Source: Malaciobacter marinus (lineage in GTDB: Bacteria > Campylobacterota > Campylobacteria > Campylobacterales > Arcobacteraceae). Taken from it: 64,000 nt of DNA. This document shows positions 24,056-33,392 of the stretch, piece by piece. The translations under genes were made by a program, and so were the position numbers. The notes beneath the pieces were generated by a model. It made no database searches, had not been told where the DNA came from, and saw nothing but the letters and a program-made list of their open reading frames with translations. Location of the stretch: NCBI RefSeq assembly GCF_003544855.1, contig NZ_CP032101.1:2728001-2792000 (forward strand), written 5' to 3'. The number at the start of each line of letters is the position of its first letter. Within the stretch, counting starts at the first letter, position 1.

Positions 24056-24761
24056 AATATCTTCCTTTTAATATTATCTGCTTTGAAGCTTCTAATCCCT
24101 CATTAAATAGTAAATCAAGTATTCCAAGTTGAGAAATAAAATTCTCTCCTATTTGATTGTAAGGAGGATGCTTATAATCTTGATAAAAAATGTCTATATT
24201 ATTCTTTTTAAATTTTTCTAAATATTTATTTAAATACTCTTTTGAACCCAAAGCTGAGATGTACTCTTTGCAAGATTTATTTAAACAAATATTTAATATC
24301 AAATCACCTTTATTACCCTCTAGATTTTCTAAATTTGATGATTTACTAAAAGAAGTATTTATATCTAAAAGCTTTGAAACTTCCTTTATAAAATTGATAT
24401 TATACTCACATAAATATTCAGTTTTATAAGAGAGTATATTCAAAATTTTCTCTTGTAATTCATTAAAATATTTTGTTTTTTTATAGTTTTTTAAAAGAAG
24501 AGTATTTATTTTTGAAATAAAATCATAGTTTTCAAAACTTATTCTTGTATCTTTTAAGATTGTTTCATCTCTTGATTTCTCTTTTTTAATAGGTAAAGAA
24601 AACATATACTCTTTATTATTTACTTTCAGTTTATTTCTAACTTGCCAACTTCTTCTTGCTAATTGAACTGTATCTAAAAAAACAAACTCATCAACATAAT
24701 CAATTAAGTCAAAATATCCAAGCCATGGATTAAAAGTGGGTTGCATTATTGCTAATTTCAA
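24042..24761 (-). CDS. WbqC-family protein
   Basis: The WbqC family is found in O-antigen and flagellar glycan loci and is thought to modify amino sugars, but its chemistry is not settled. The signature is clear: KLAIMQPTFNPWLGYFDLID, then YVDEFVFLDTVQLARRSWQVRNKLK. I place the start at the TTG at 24761, which has GGGGAG 7 bases upstream and gives the usual MKLAIMQP start. An in-frame ATG at 24776 lies inside the upstream gene and would add five residues. The C-terminal half has EYISALGSKEYL and YKHPPYNQIGENFISQLGILDLLFNEG, also typical. Confidence 0.85.
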   Translation of the reverse strand: MKLAIMQPTFNPWLGYFDLIDYVDEFVFLDTVQLARRSWQVRNKLKVNNKEYMFSLPIKKEKSRDETILKDTRISFENYDFISKINTLLLKNYKKTKYFNELQEKILNILSYKTEYLCEYNINFIKEVSKLLDINTSFSKSSNLENLEGNKGDLILNICLNKSCKEYISALGSKEYLNKYLEKFKKNNIDIFYQDYKHPPYNQIGENFISQLGILDLLFNEGLEASKQIILKGRYFVNN

Positions 24762-25432
24762 TTTATCACTCCCCACAAAATAATATCTGAATTAAAAACT
24801 AAAGTATTATCTTTTTGTAAATTTTGAAACTCATTATGAAAAATAAAATACTCTTTCAAATTTAAACTCTTTTTTAGCATTTCAATCAGTTCATATTCAC
24901 TATAAAATTTATTTACACAAGAGGCTTCTGAAGTAATATCATAATCTTTTGGCATTAAATATGTATTTTCTCCTAAGTTTTCTCCTATTCCAAGTCTAAA
25001 ATCTTTTAGTTCTCTACATCTTATAAAAAAAGAAGCACCTTTTTTTATATTGTTATTTAAAAGCATTATATTAAAAAACTCAAGAAGTTGCTCTTTTTTT
25101 ATGTAATTTACAACATTTGGTAAAAGCAATACATCAATTTGTAAATCTTTATTTTTTTTTGCAAAATCAATCATTTCACATAAATAAAATTCAAATTTTG
25201 TATCTGTTTTTATTTTATTGAAATTATAGTTTGCATCTTCAATAGCACTTTCATTTATATCAACTCCCAATACTTCAAATCCATACTCATAAGCAAGAGT
25301 CAAATTATTTCCATTTCCACAGCCAAACTCTGCAAAAAGAAGATTTTCTTTACTAGAAAAACTATTTTTAAAAAAGTATTTTATAAAGTATTCATCTGGA
25401 TACTTTAAACCTTTTATATCTTTTATTTTCAT
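24758..25432 (-). CDS. Class I SAM-dependent methyltransferase
   Basis: Predicted methyltransferase of 224 residues with the SAM-binding stretch LLFAEFGCGNGNNLTLAYEY followed by VLGVDINESAIEDANYNF and VLLLPNVVNYIKKEQLLEF. The C-terminal part includes FIRCRELKDFRLGIG. It overlaps the WbqC gene after it and follows pseG by 47 bases. It is not close in sequence to the other three methyltransferases of the cluster, so a separate substrate is likely. Confidence 0.8.
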   Translation of the reverse strand: MKIKDIKGLKYPDEYFIKYFFKNSFSSKENLLFAEFGCGNGNNLTLAYEYGFEVLGVDINESAIEDANYNFNKIKTDTKFEFYLCEMIDFAKKNKDLQIDVLLLPNVVNYIKKEQLLEFFNIMLLNNNIKKGASFFIRCRELKDFRLGIGENLGENTYLMPKDYDITSEASCVNKFYSEYELIEMLKKSLNLKEYFIFHNEFQNLQKDNTLVFNSDIILWGVIN

Positions 25433-25479
25433 ATAGACCTCTAAAAATATTATTAATTATTTTTTTATTATACTATTAT

Positions 25480-26376
25480 TTACATCTTTTTTATTAATTT
25501 TTTTAATCTTTTTTTATTAAATTTTTTCATCACAAGATACTTTTTCTTTTTTAAATACTTATATATATTCTTTTGATTGCTTGCTGTTTTAATAGCAATA
25601 AAAGGTAATTGCATAAAATATACTTCATTTAAGATTACACTTGCACTAACTATTGCAAAACTGCTCTCTTTCATTAGCTTTGCTATATTATTTGTATCGA
25701 TATAAAGTTTAATAAAATCTTTTTCTTTACAATACTGTTTTAATATATCCAAGTTGCTATTTGCACTTGTTGTTACTAAATTAACTTTGATATTTTTAAA
25801 TTTTGACAAAACCTTGAGTATTTTAATATTGATATTACTATGATCTGTTCCGCCTATTGCTAAAAAAACTTTTGTTTTATTATTTTGCTTTAAATTCATA
25901 TTTTTGTATTTATAAAACTCATCTCTTAGTAAAGTATATTTTACTCCACATCTTACTTCACAAAAATTTGGAACTAAGCTTTTATACTTTTTTTTATTTG
26001 CGCCTATATTATGATTTAATAAAATATCACAATAATGTTTTTCATAAGTATCATCTAAACACAAAATTTCAACATCTGTTTTTAATTTTATGCTCTTTTG
26101 TGATTTATATTTTATATCATAACTATCAATAATTAATAAATCAATTTTTAATTCTTTAATCTTTTTTATCAACTCTTCATTATTATTTGATTTTAAAATA
26201 TGTACATCATAAGAATTTTTCAAAATCTTTTTATTTAAATTGCCTTTTAAATTTAAAGTTGCAAAACTTACATCATAGCCTTTATTTAAGTACTGTTTTG
26301 CTAAAACCAAACATCGCATAATATGACCATGTCCTATAGAAGATGAAGAGTCTGCTCTTATTAATACCTTTTTCAT
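25480..26376 (-). CDS. pseG: UDP-2,4-diacetamido-2,4,6-trideoxy-beta-L-altropyranose hydrolase
   Basis: Removes UDP from the diacetylated altrose intermediate, the step just before PseI. It resembles C. jejuni PseG: VLIRADSSSSIGHGHIMRCLVLAKQY with the catalytic His at about residue 18, LLIIDSYDI, ILCLDDTYEKHYCDILLNHN, FCEVRCGVKYTLLRDEF, the GGTD motif in VFLAIGGTDHSN, and KLMKESSFAIVSASVILNE. It has 298 residues and ends in a very Lys-rich stretch (KKFNKKRLKKLIKKM). It starts 1 base after the PseF-like gene ends. No acetyltransferase domain is fused to it. Confidence 0.93.
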   Translation of the reverse strand: MKKVLIRADSSSSIGHGHIMRCLVLAKQYLNKGYDVSFATLNLKGNLNKKILKNSYDVHILKSNNNEELIKKIKELKIDLLIIDSYDIKYKSQKSIKLKTDVEILCLDDTYEKHYCDILLNHNIGANKKKYKSLVPNFCEVRCGVKYTLLRDEFYKYKNMNLKQNNKTKVFLAIGGTDHSNINIKILKVLSKFKNIKVNLVTTSANSNLDILKQYCKEKDFIKLYIDTNNIAKLMKESSFAIVSASVILNEVYFMQLPFIAIKTASNQKNIYKYLKKKKYLVMKKFNKKRLKKLIKKM

Positions 26377-26377
26377 A

Positions 26378-27106
26378 TTAGCTCTTTTTTTGTTCTACAT
26401 GTTTATTTATTTCAAAAATATAAGGATTATTTTTTAATGTTAAAATCAATTTTTCATAAGAAAAGTTTTCATTATTGCCTAGTTTCTCATACAATTGCAC
26501 TATTGCTTTATAATCATCTATTTCATCTAAAGTTATTCGATATTTTGAATCATTATTTTTATTTATTAAATATTTTATTTTTAATTTGTTTTTTATTGTT
26601 GTATGTAAATATGGTGTAACATGTTCTTTTTCATAATCTGTTTTTGCATTAAAAAATGCATTTTTTAATAATAAAAAAGAGAATACTTCACTATCTAAAC
26701 CTCTTGGGAAACCACTATGTGCTCCTAAACTTACATAATCAGCCTTTGAAGTTTTATATAGTTTTATTGCTTGTTCTATTAAATTTGTATCAATAAAAGG
26801 ACAATCACTTGTACATCTAATTACAATATCATCACTTTTTAAATTAAACTTTTTGCAAGCCTCATAATATCTACTTAATACATTATTTGTATCACCCTCA
26901 TAATATTTTATATTGTGTTTTTCACATATTTTTACAATCTCTTTTTGTGTTCCATCATTTGTAGTTGCAATAATAATATTTTCTTTAAACTTTTCAAGCC
27001 TTTTTAACATTACTTCTAATACTGTTTTATTTGCAAGTGGTAATAGAACTTTTTTAGGAAGTCTTGTACTTGTAGTCCTTGCTTGAATAACTATTTTAAA
27101 ACTCAT
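26378..27106 (-). CDS. pseF: SpsF-type cytidylyltransferase, copy 2; probable pseudaminic acid CMP-transferase
   Basis: Activates the nonulosonic acid with CTP so that it can be transferred. It begins KIVIQARTTSTRLPKKVLLP, the SpsF form of the CTP-binding loop, followed by IIIATTNDGTQKEIV, VIRCTSDCPFIDTNLIEQAI and the late RITLDEIDDY. The 242-residue length is normal. It stands between pseC and pseG, so it is the best of the three paralogues for the PseF role. The sequence type is that of Bacillus SpsF rather than that of C. jejuni PseF as I remember it, so the symbol is tentative. Confidence 0.75.
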   Translation of the reverse strand: MSFKIVIQARTTSTRLPKKVLLPLANKTVLEVMLKRLEKFKENIIIATTNDGTQKEIVKICEKHNIKYYEGDTNNVLSRYYEACKKFNLKSDDIVIRCTSDCPFIDTNLIEQAIKLYKTSKADYVSLGAHSGFPRGLDSEVFSFLLLKNAFFNAKTDYEKEHVTPYLHTTIKNKLKIKYLINKNNDSKYRITLDEIDDYKAIVQLYEKLGNNENFSYEKLILTLKNNPYIFEINKHVEQKKS

Positions 27107-27133
27107 TTTTTTCCAATAAAAACCAAGTCATAT

Positions 27134-28267
27134 TTAGCCTTTTTCTAAAATTTCTATTATTGAATCTTGTACAAAATTTTGTTCTTTTTTACTTAGTTTT
27201 GGATAAATTGGCAAAGAAATTGCTTTTTTATAATAATCATCCATAAAAGGAGTATTTTCATTTCCATAACCTAAGTTTTTATAGTATGCTTGTTGGTTTA
27301 TTGGAATATAGTGATATTGTAAAAAGATTCCTTTTTCTCTTAATTTTAAAAATAAATCTTTCTTAGAAATTTTATACTTTTCAAAATCAATTAAAACTAC
27401 ATAAAGATGATAAGAACTATCAAAAGTAAACTCATATAAAGGCTTTATAAATTCAAATTTTTTAAAAAATTTTTCATATCTATTTGCAATTTTTCTTCTT
27501 TTGTTTATAAATTTTTCAATTTTTTTCAATTGAGATAAACCCAATGCACAAGCAATATCAGTAAGTTTGTAGTTGTACCCTAAACTATTCATCTCATAAT
27601 GCCATGGTGCTATATCAGATTTTAATTCTATTCCATGATTTCTTAACTGTAAAGCCATTTCATAAATCTTTTTATCATTTGTCAAGATAGCTCCACCCTC
27701 ACCAGTTGTTAACTGTTTTACAGGATGAAATGAAAAAACAGAAATATCGCTATTTTTACAGCTCCCAGCTTTTATATTATTGTTAACAGCACCAATTGAA
27801 TGGGCACAATCTTCTAAAATTTTAATATCATATTTTTCTCTTAAAAAAGCTAATTTCTTTTGATTTACGGGATTTCCTGAAAAGTGAACTACATATATAG
27901 CTTTTATATTTTTATTTTCTAAAAGAAGTTTTTCACATAAATCTAAGTTTATATTCCCATCTTCACAAATATCTACAAACACGGGCTTTGCTTTTGCATA
28001 AAGTATTGCATTTGAAGTTGCTAAAAATGAGTTTGGAGTAGTTAATACTAAGTCATTTTCATTTAATAAAAGTAAAGAGCTTATATGTAAAGCAGCAGTA
28101 GCATTTGAGACACAAACACAATATTTTGAGTTTGTATAAGAACATAGTGCTTTTTCAAACTCTTTTACTTTTGGTCCAGTAGTTAAAAAATCACTTTTTA
28201 ATACTTTTACTACCTCTTTTATATCATCTTTTTGGATTGTTTGTTTTCCGTAATAAATTTTTTTCAT
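27134..28267 (-). CDS. pseC: UDP-4-amino-4,6-dideoxy-N-acetyl-beta-L-altrosamine transaminase
   Basis: PLP-dependent aminotransferase for the second step of pseudaminic acid synthesis. The sequence shows the PseC pattern: YYGKQTIQKDDIKEVVKVL, DFLTTGPKVKEFEKAL, CVSNATAALHISSLLLL, IYVVHFSGNPVNQKKL, the cofactor Asp in ILEDCAHSIGA, and the PLP-binding Lys in VFSFHPVKQLTTGEGGAILT. Near the C-terminus are LREKGIFLQYHYIPINQQ and YYKKAISLPIYPKLS. At 377 residues it is full length. A 91-base gap separates it from the methylase gene upstream, the largest gap inside the cluster, so a second promoter may lie there. Confidence 0.95.
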   Translation of the reverse strand: MKKIYYGKQTIQKDDIKEVVKVLKSDFLTTGPKVKEFEKALCSYTNSKYCVCVSNATAALHISSLLLLNENDLVLTTPNSFLATSNAILYAKAKPVFVDICEDGNINLDLCEKLLLENKNIKAIYVVHFSGNPVNQKKLAFLREKYDIKILEDCAHSIGAVNNNIKAGSCKNSDISVFSFHPVKQLTTGEGGAILTNDKKIYEMALQLRNHGIELKSDIAPWHYEMNSLGYNYKLTDIACALGLSQLKKIEKFINKRRKIANRYEKFFKKFEFIKPLYEFTFDSSYHLYVVLIDFEKYKISKKDLFLKLREKGIFLQYHYIPINQQAYYKNLGYGNENTPFMDDYYKKAISLPIYPKLSKKEQNFVQDSIIEILEKG

Positions 28268-28358
28268 TATATATCTTTATGAAACTTTTTTAAACTATTA
28301 ACTTTATTTCTTATCAAGAAATTTCTTCCTATAAACATAATATAAACCTTAATATTTT

Positions 28359-28979
28359 TTATCTTTTTTCCAACAGAAACCATGAGATATCATCTTGTTG
28401 AAAATTATTGTCTCTATGATATGTAAAACCATAATCAACTAAGTGCAAATTTTCATACTTATCAAGTAATTCTCCTGCAAAATCTCTTTTAAATAATTTT
28501 CCCTCATGCCCTCTATAATTAACCTCAACAGGAGTAGGATTATAATACTCTGCTATTAAAATATATCTATTTGAAGCTTTATAAAGTTTCTCATATACCA
28601 TATCTAAATACTTTGGATTAATATGAATAAGAACTGTTTTAATCAAAACAAGATCCCATGTTTTAGAAGTTTCAAACTCTAAGATGGATTCATGATAGAT
28701 ATTATTTACAAAATCTAGTTTTTTTAATTCTTCTACTGCTTGATTATTAATCTCTATTGCATTAATATCAATTTTATTAAAAAGTTTATCAAGGGCATGT
28801 AAATTTAAGCCTATATTTGCACCAAACTCTATAATAGAGGTAATATTTGAGCATTTTCTTATAATATTACTAAAAAAATTAATATTGTTTTTTATTAATT
28901 CTTTTCCATTTCTTTGAATATACTCTTTCCCCCACTCAGAAGAAGCCCAAAAGTTTTCTTGTTCAGTTTTATAATTCAT
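28359..28979 (-). CDS. Pseudaminic acid biosynthesis-associated methylase (second of two)
   Basis: SAM-dependent methyltransferase of 206 residues related to the one at 21546-22184. Shared features are the start EQENFWASSEWGKEYIQRN, IEFGANIGLNLHALD, NAIEINNQAVEELK, WDLVLIKTVLIHINP, and ILIAEYYNPTPVEVNYRGH. Two copies beside two NeuB-type synthases suggest that each copy serves one sugar branch. It is preceded by a cytidylyltransferase (10-base gap) and followed by pseC. Confidence 0.83.
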   Translation of the reverse strand: MNYKTEQENFWASSEWGKEYIQRNGKELIKNNINFFSNIIRKCSNITSIIEFGANIGLNLHALDKLFNKIDINAIEINNQAVEELKKLDFVNNIYHESILEFETSKTWDLVLIKTVLIHINPKYLDMVYEKLYKASNRYILIAEYYNPTPVEVNYRGHEGKLFKRDFAGELLDKYENLHLVDYGFTYHRDNNFQQDDISWFLLEKR

Positions 28980-28989
28980 ACTGCTCCTT

Positions 28990-29733
28990 TTATTCTTTTA
29001 CTTGTTTTTGTTTTACTGATTCATTTATTTTTGATATATAACTATTTTTTTCCAACATAGTAATTAAATCTTTGTAGCTAAAATCTGTTTGATTATTAAA
29101 CTTTTTATACACCTCTTGTATAGCTTCATAATCTTTTTGTTCATCAAGAGTTAATCTATATGTTGAATTATCTTTATTCTCTTCAAAGCTTCCTATTTTA
29201 TAACTATCTTTATGTGATAAATAAATATAAGGAGTTACATGCTCTTTTTCAAAATCTTCTTTTGCATTTATATACATATATTCTAATAATTCAAAACTAA
29301 AAACTTCCACATCTAAACCAACAGGAACAGTACGATTGATTCTATTAGAAACATAATCATAATCTCCATTAATATACATATCAATCACTTTTTCCATCAT
29401 AGTACAATCAATTAGTGGACAATCAGAAGTAATTCTAACAATAATATCTTTTTTTGTAGCTGCAAACTCTTTTGCACTATGATAGTATCTTGAAAGGACA
29501 TTATTAACACTTCCTTTTGAAACTTTAACATCAATTTTTTTACATAATTCAAGGATTGGGGTTTCACTTCCATCATCAGTAGTAGCAATAATTATATTAT
29601 CTTTATACTTATTTAAACGCTCAATAACAACTTCTAAAACTGTTTTTCCACATAAAGGTAATAATACTTTTTTAGGCAATCTTGTAGATGTCATTCTTGC
29701 TTGAATTATAATAAATAAATTATTTTTCATCAC
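28990..29733 (-). CDS. SpsF-type cytidylyltransferase, copy 1 of the cluster
   Basis: A third nucleotidyltransferase of the SpsF type, 247 residues: IIIQARMTSTRLPKKVLLPL, IIIATTDDGSETPI, VRITSDCPLIDCTMMEKVI and YRLTLDEQKDYEAI. It is closer to the copy at 26378-27106 than to the one at 20811-21536. It lies next to a GNAT and the second NeuB-type synthase (30240-31319), so it probably activates the product of that synthase. Its start overlaps the GNAT gene by 14 bases. Confidence 0.87.
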   Translation of the reverse strand: MMKNNLFIIIQARMTSTRLPKKVLLPLCGKTVLEVVIERLNKYKDNIIIATTDDGSETPILELCKKIDVKVSKGSVNNVLSRYYHSAKEFAATKKDIIVRITSDCPLIDCTMMEKVIDMYINGDYDYVSNRINRTVPVGLDVEVFSFELLEYMYINAKEDFEKEHVTPYIYLSHKDSYKIGSFEENKDNSTYRLTLDEQKDYEAIQEVYKKFNNQTDFSYKDLITMLEKNSYISKINESVKQKQVKE

Positions 29734-30247
29734 TACTCAATAAAGAATAAAATAAAGAGTTATGCCATTTATTATCATACCAGTAAGTCTCTCTAAACTC
29801 ACCCTCAAAGGTAAATCCTAAAGTATTAAAAAACTCTTTTTTTGCATTATCAATACTATATATTTCAGCCCAAAGTCTATGAAGATTTAAAACTGAAAAA
29901 GCATACTCTTGCATAATTTTAGCAGAATCAATGGCATAAACCTTATCAATATAAAGGTTATCATATCCTAAATAAATAGAAAAATCAGCACTTCTATTTA
30001 CCCAGTCAATATAACATAATCCACAAGCTCCCATAAGCTCATTTGTTTCTAAATTAATAATAGAAAACATTTTATGAGCAGAGTTTTTATCAATAATAGA
30101 TTCATACCACTTTTGCTGATTGATACTATTAATCTCATTTGTTTCTCTAAAAAATTTTCTTAATTCTGGATTGTTTCTCCATTGCATAAGTTTTGGAAGA
30201 TCTTCTTTTTCAATGGCTCTTAATCCAACATGGTTTCCTTTAAGCAT
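29720..30247 (-). CDS. GNAT-family N-acetyltransferase (PseH-like position)
   Basis: Acetyltransferase of about 175 residues: LKGNHVGLRAIEKEDLPKLM, QWRNNPELRKFF, a divergent acetyl-CoA loop, and YAFSVLNLHRLWAEIYSIDNAKKEFFNTLGF at the end. It may be the PseH that acetylates the 4-amino group, or it may serve the second synthase next to it. I start it at the ATG at 30247; an in-frame GTG at 30259 would overlap the synthase gene by 20 bases and has no better ribosome site. A GGAG lies about 12 bases before the ATG. Confidence 0.85.
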   Translation of the reverse strand: MLKGNHVGLRAIEKEDLPKLMQWRNNPELRKFFRETNEINSINQQKWYESIIDKNSAHKMFSIINLETNELMGACGLCYIDWVNRSADFSIYLGYDNLYIDKVYAIDSAKIMQEYAFSVLNLHRLWAEIYSIDNAKKEFFNTLGFTFEGEFRETYWYDNKWHNSLFYSLLSSDEK

Positions 30248-31319
30248 TTTTAATATCACTCCATTTTAATTCTGATCCTAATATCAAATCATTATTTAAA
30301 GTTTTTCCTAATATCTCATAAATATCACATGGTAATATTGCACCTTTAGGTGCAGGTCTTAAAGCTTCAATCATATCTTCTGTTATAGTTTCGCCAGCTT
30401 TTAAATCTTTACTTGCTCTTAAACATCTTCTTTGCAAGATATGAGTCTCTTTTTCATTATCTTCTACTTTTTTTATTGAATCACCAAGTGCATATTCAAG
30501 CTCTCTTGTTCTGTCAACCATCTCTTTCCAAGTTTTTGGATTCATAGAAAATTTATGATCAGGTCCTTCAAGATTATTATTATCTGTAAAATGCTTTTCT
30601 ATTACCTTTGCCCCAAGTGCCACAGCTCCTAAAACTGTTGTATGACCTAAAGTATGATCAGATAAGCCCAATATAGCATTAGGAAACATTTGTGCATATG
30701 CCTTTAATACATTAAGTTGAATATACTTAAAGTTTTCATTATTTGCTGTGTAGTTAGTATTACATTGCATTAAAACTATATTTTTATTTATCTGTTTTAT
30801 TTTAGCCATTAAATTGATTACTTCATCTATTTTTGAAGCTCCAGTGGCTACAAGAATAGGTTTTTGATATTGTGCCATTTTCATAACTATATCATGAAAA
30901 GTTATATCCCCTGAGCCAACTTTATAAGCAGGAACATATTTATTAATATCTTCAATCTCTTTTATATCATAAGGAGAAGTGAAAAAATCAATATTAGCTT
31001 TTTGGCAAGTCTCATATAGCGTTTGTGTCCAAGATAAAGGAACTTCTGCATCTTTATAAACATCATAAACTGATTTTTTCCAAGTTTTTTGATGGCTTGA
31101 TTTTGAACCTAAATTTTTAAAACCATAATCACTTACAATAGTTTTTGCTTTAAAGTGTTGAAATTTTGCAGCATCTGCACCAGCTTCTTTAGCCATGTAA
31201 ATTAACTCTTTTGCTTTTTCTAAATCTCCATCATGATTTGCTGCAATATCAGCTATAAAATATGTTTTAGAATTATGAGAGATTTCATTTTCTCCAATTT
31301 TAAATCTATTATTATTCAT
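30240..31319 (-). CDS. Second NeuB-type nonulosonic acid synthase (SpsE-like)
   Basis: Condenses phosphoenolpyruvate with an N-acyl hexosamine to form a nonulosonic acid. Motifs are YFIADIAANHDGDLEKAKEL, AAKFQHFKAKTIVS, FFTSPYD, AYKVGSGDITF, ILGLSDHTLGHTTV, GAKVIEKHFTDNNNLEGPDH and the C-terminal antifreeze-like domain LQRRCLRASKDLKAGETIT. It is clearly different from PseI at 22222-23253 (AANHDGD against SANHNGS, no DFVIKGG segment) and longer, at 359 residues. I cannot tell whether the product is legionaminic acid, a relative or a pseudaminic variant. No legionaminic-specific upstream enzymes are recognisable nearby. Confidence 0.88.
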   Translation of the reverse strand: MNNNRFKIGENEISHNSKTYFIADIAANHDGDLEKAKELIYMAKEAGADAAKFQHFKAKTIVSDYGFKNLGSKSSHQKTWKKSVYDVYKDAEVPLSWTQTLYETCQKANIDFFTSPYDIKEIEDINKYVPAYKVGSGDITFHDIVMKMAQYQKPILVATGASKIDEVINLMAKIKQINKNIVLMQCNTNYTANNENFKYIQLNVLKAYAQMFPNAILGLSDHTLGHTTVLGAVALGAKVIEKHFTDNNNLEGPDHKFSMNPKTWKEMVDRTRELEYALGDSIKKVEDNEKETHILQRRCLRASKDLKAGETITEDMIEALRPAPKGAILPCDIYEILGKTLNNDLILGSELKWSDIKNA

Positions 31320-32202
31320 TTAATTTTCCTTTTAAGAAATCTTGATACAAAGAGTTTAAAGTATCATCTATACTTGGCATTTTCATTTTTAAGTCGTTTT
31401 CAATTTTGGAAACATCTAGCCCTAAGGTTAATGCTCTTTTTACTGAAACATTATTATTATCTATTTGACTTTTTTTTACATACTTAAAATCAAGATTAAA
31501 TTTTTTTGCAGTTTTTAATCCAAAATCATACTTATTTATATGCTCAGAAGATGTTATATTATAAACTCCAATTAAATTATTATCATAACATTTCAATAAA
31601 ATATTACCCAGTAAATTAGTACAAATAGGTGAAGTATAAAAGTTTGAATACAAATGAATACTCTCTTTATTTAGTAAACCATAAAGTAACCATTCAAAAA
31701 ATGTTTTTGTTTTTTTCCCTCTAAATCCCAAAATATTTGTTCTTACTATTAAACTATTAGAATAAATTTTAGGTATCTCTTTTTCTGCTTCATATTTTGT
31801 TAAAGCATAATTATTCATTATTTGTACACTATCTTCTTCTGTATGCAGTTTTTTATTATCATTAAAATAGTGATCAGTAGATATATGTATATAATAAGAG
31901 TTATATTTTTTTGCTATATTTGCTAAACTTATAGCAATATCATAATTTGATAATCTAGCTAAAGAAATATCATTTTCACAATTTTCAAGATTTACTAAAG
32001 CAATGCAATTTATTACTATATCAGGTTTCCAGTTATCAAAATGACAGTTTACTTCTTCTTCTAGTTTAGAATAATCAATTACATAATTATTTGCTTCTTT
32101 TTTAGAAAAAACTCGAGAAAAAGATTTAATGTCATGATTTTTATACAGTTCACATAAAGTAGAACCCAATAAGCCTGTACTTCCAAAAATTGCAATTTTC
32201 AT
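31312..32202 (-). CDS. RmlD-like NAD(P)-dependent sugar reductase
   Basis: Short-chain dehydrogenase of 296 residues resembling dTDP-4-dehydrorhamnose reductase. The nucleotide site is IAIFGSTGLLGSTL, followed by DIVINCIALVNLENCEND, the Ser/Thr region YYIHISTDHYFND, and the catalytic Tyr-Lys pair in NYALTKYEAEKEI. No rmlA, rmlB or rmlC is present, so the substrate is probably a UDP- or CMP-linked keto sugar made by PseB or a neighbour. It lies 8 bases after pseB and overlaps the second synthase by 8 bases. Confidence 0.82.
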   Translation of the reverse strand: MKIAIFGSTGLLGSTLCELYKNHDIKSFSRVFSKKEANNYVIDYSKLEEEVNCHFDNWKPDIVINCIALVNLENCENDISLARLSNYDIAISLANIAKKYNSYYIHISTDHYFNDNKKLHTEEDSVQIMNNYALTKYEAEKEIPKIYSNSLIVRTNILGFRGKKTKTFFEWLLYGLLNKESIHLYSNFYTSPICTNLLGNILLKCYDNNLIGVYNITSSEHINKYDFGLKTAKKFNLDFKYVKKSQIDNNNVSVKRALTLGLDVSKIENDLKMKMPSIDDTLNSLYQDFLKGKLNE

Positions 32203-32210
32203 TTTAAAAC

Positions 32211-33221
<1,011 letters not shown>

Positions 33222-33330
33222 TTACTCTATTTTACTTAATATTTTCTTTATTATAGTTAATCTACTATCCAATTATTAAAATTAAATAAATTCAATAAAA
33301 AATCTTACAATTTGCAATAAAAATATGTAA

Positions 33331-33352
33331 TTTATTTTTTTTTTGCTAAAAT
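33331..33352 (+). promoter_or_regulatory. Promoter of recA
   Basis: A long T-run leads into the extended -10 TGC-TAAAAT (33344-33352), 41 bases before the recA ATG. A T-rich upstream region without a -35 is usual for vegetative promoters in Campylobacterota. No SOS box is evident. Confidence 0.55.
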
Positions 33353-33392
33353 CACATATAAATAAAACGAAACTCTAAAATTAGGATAAATA

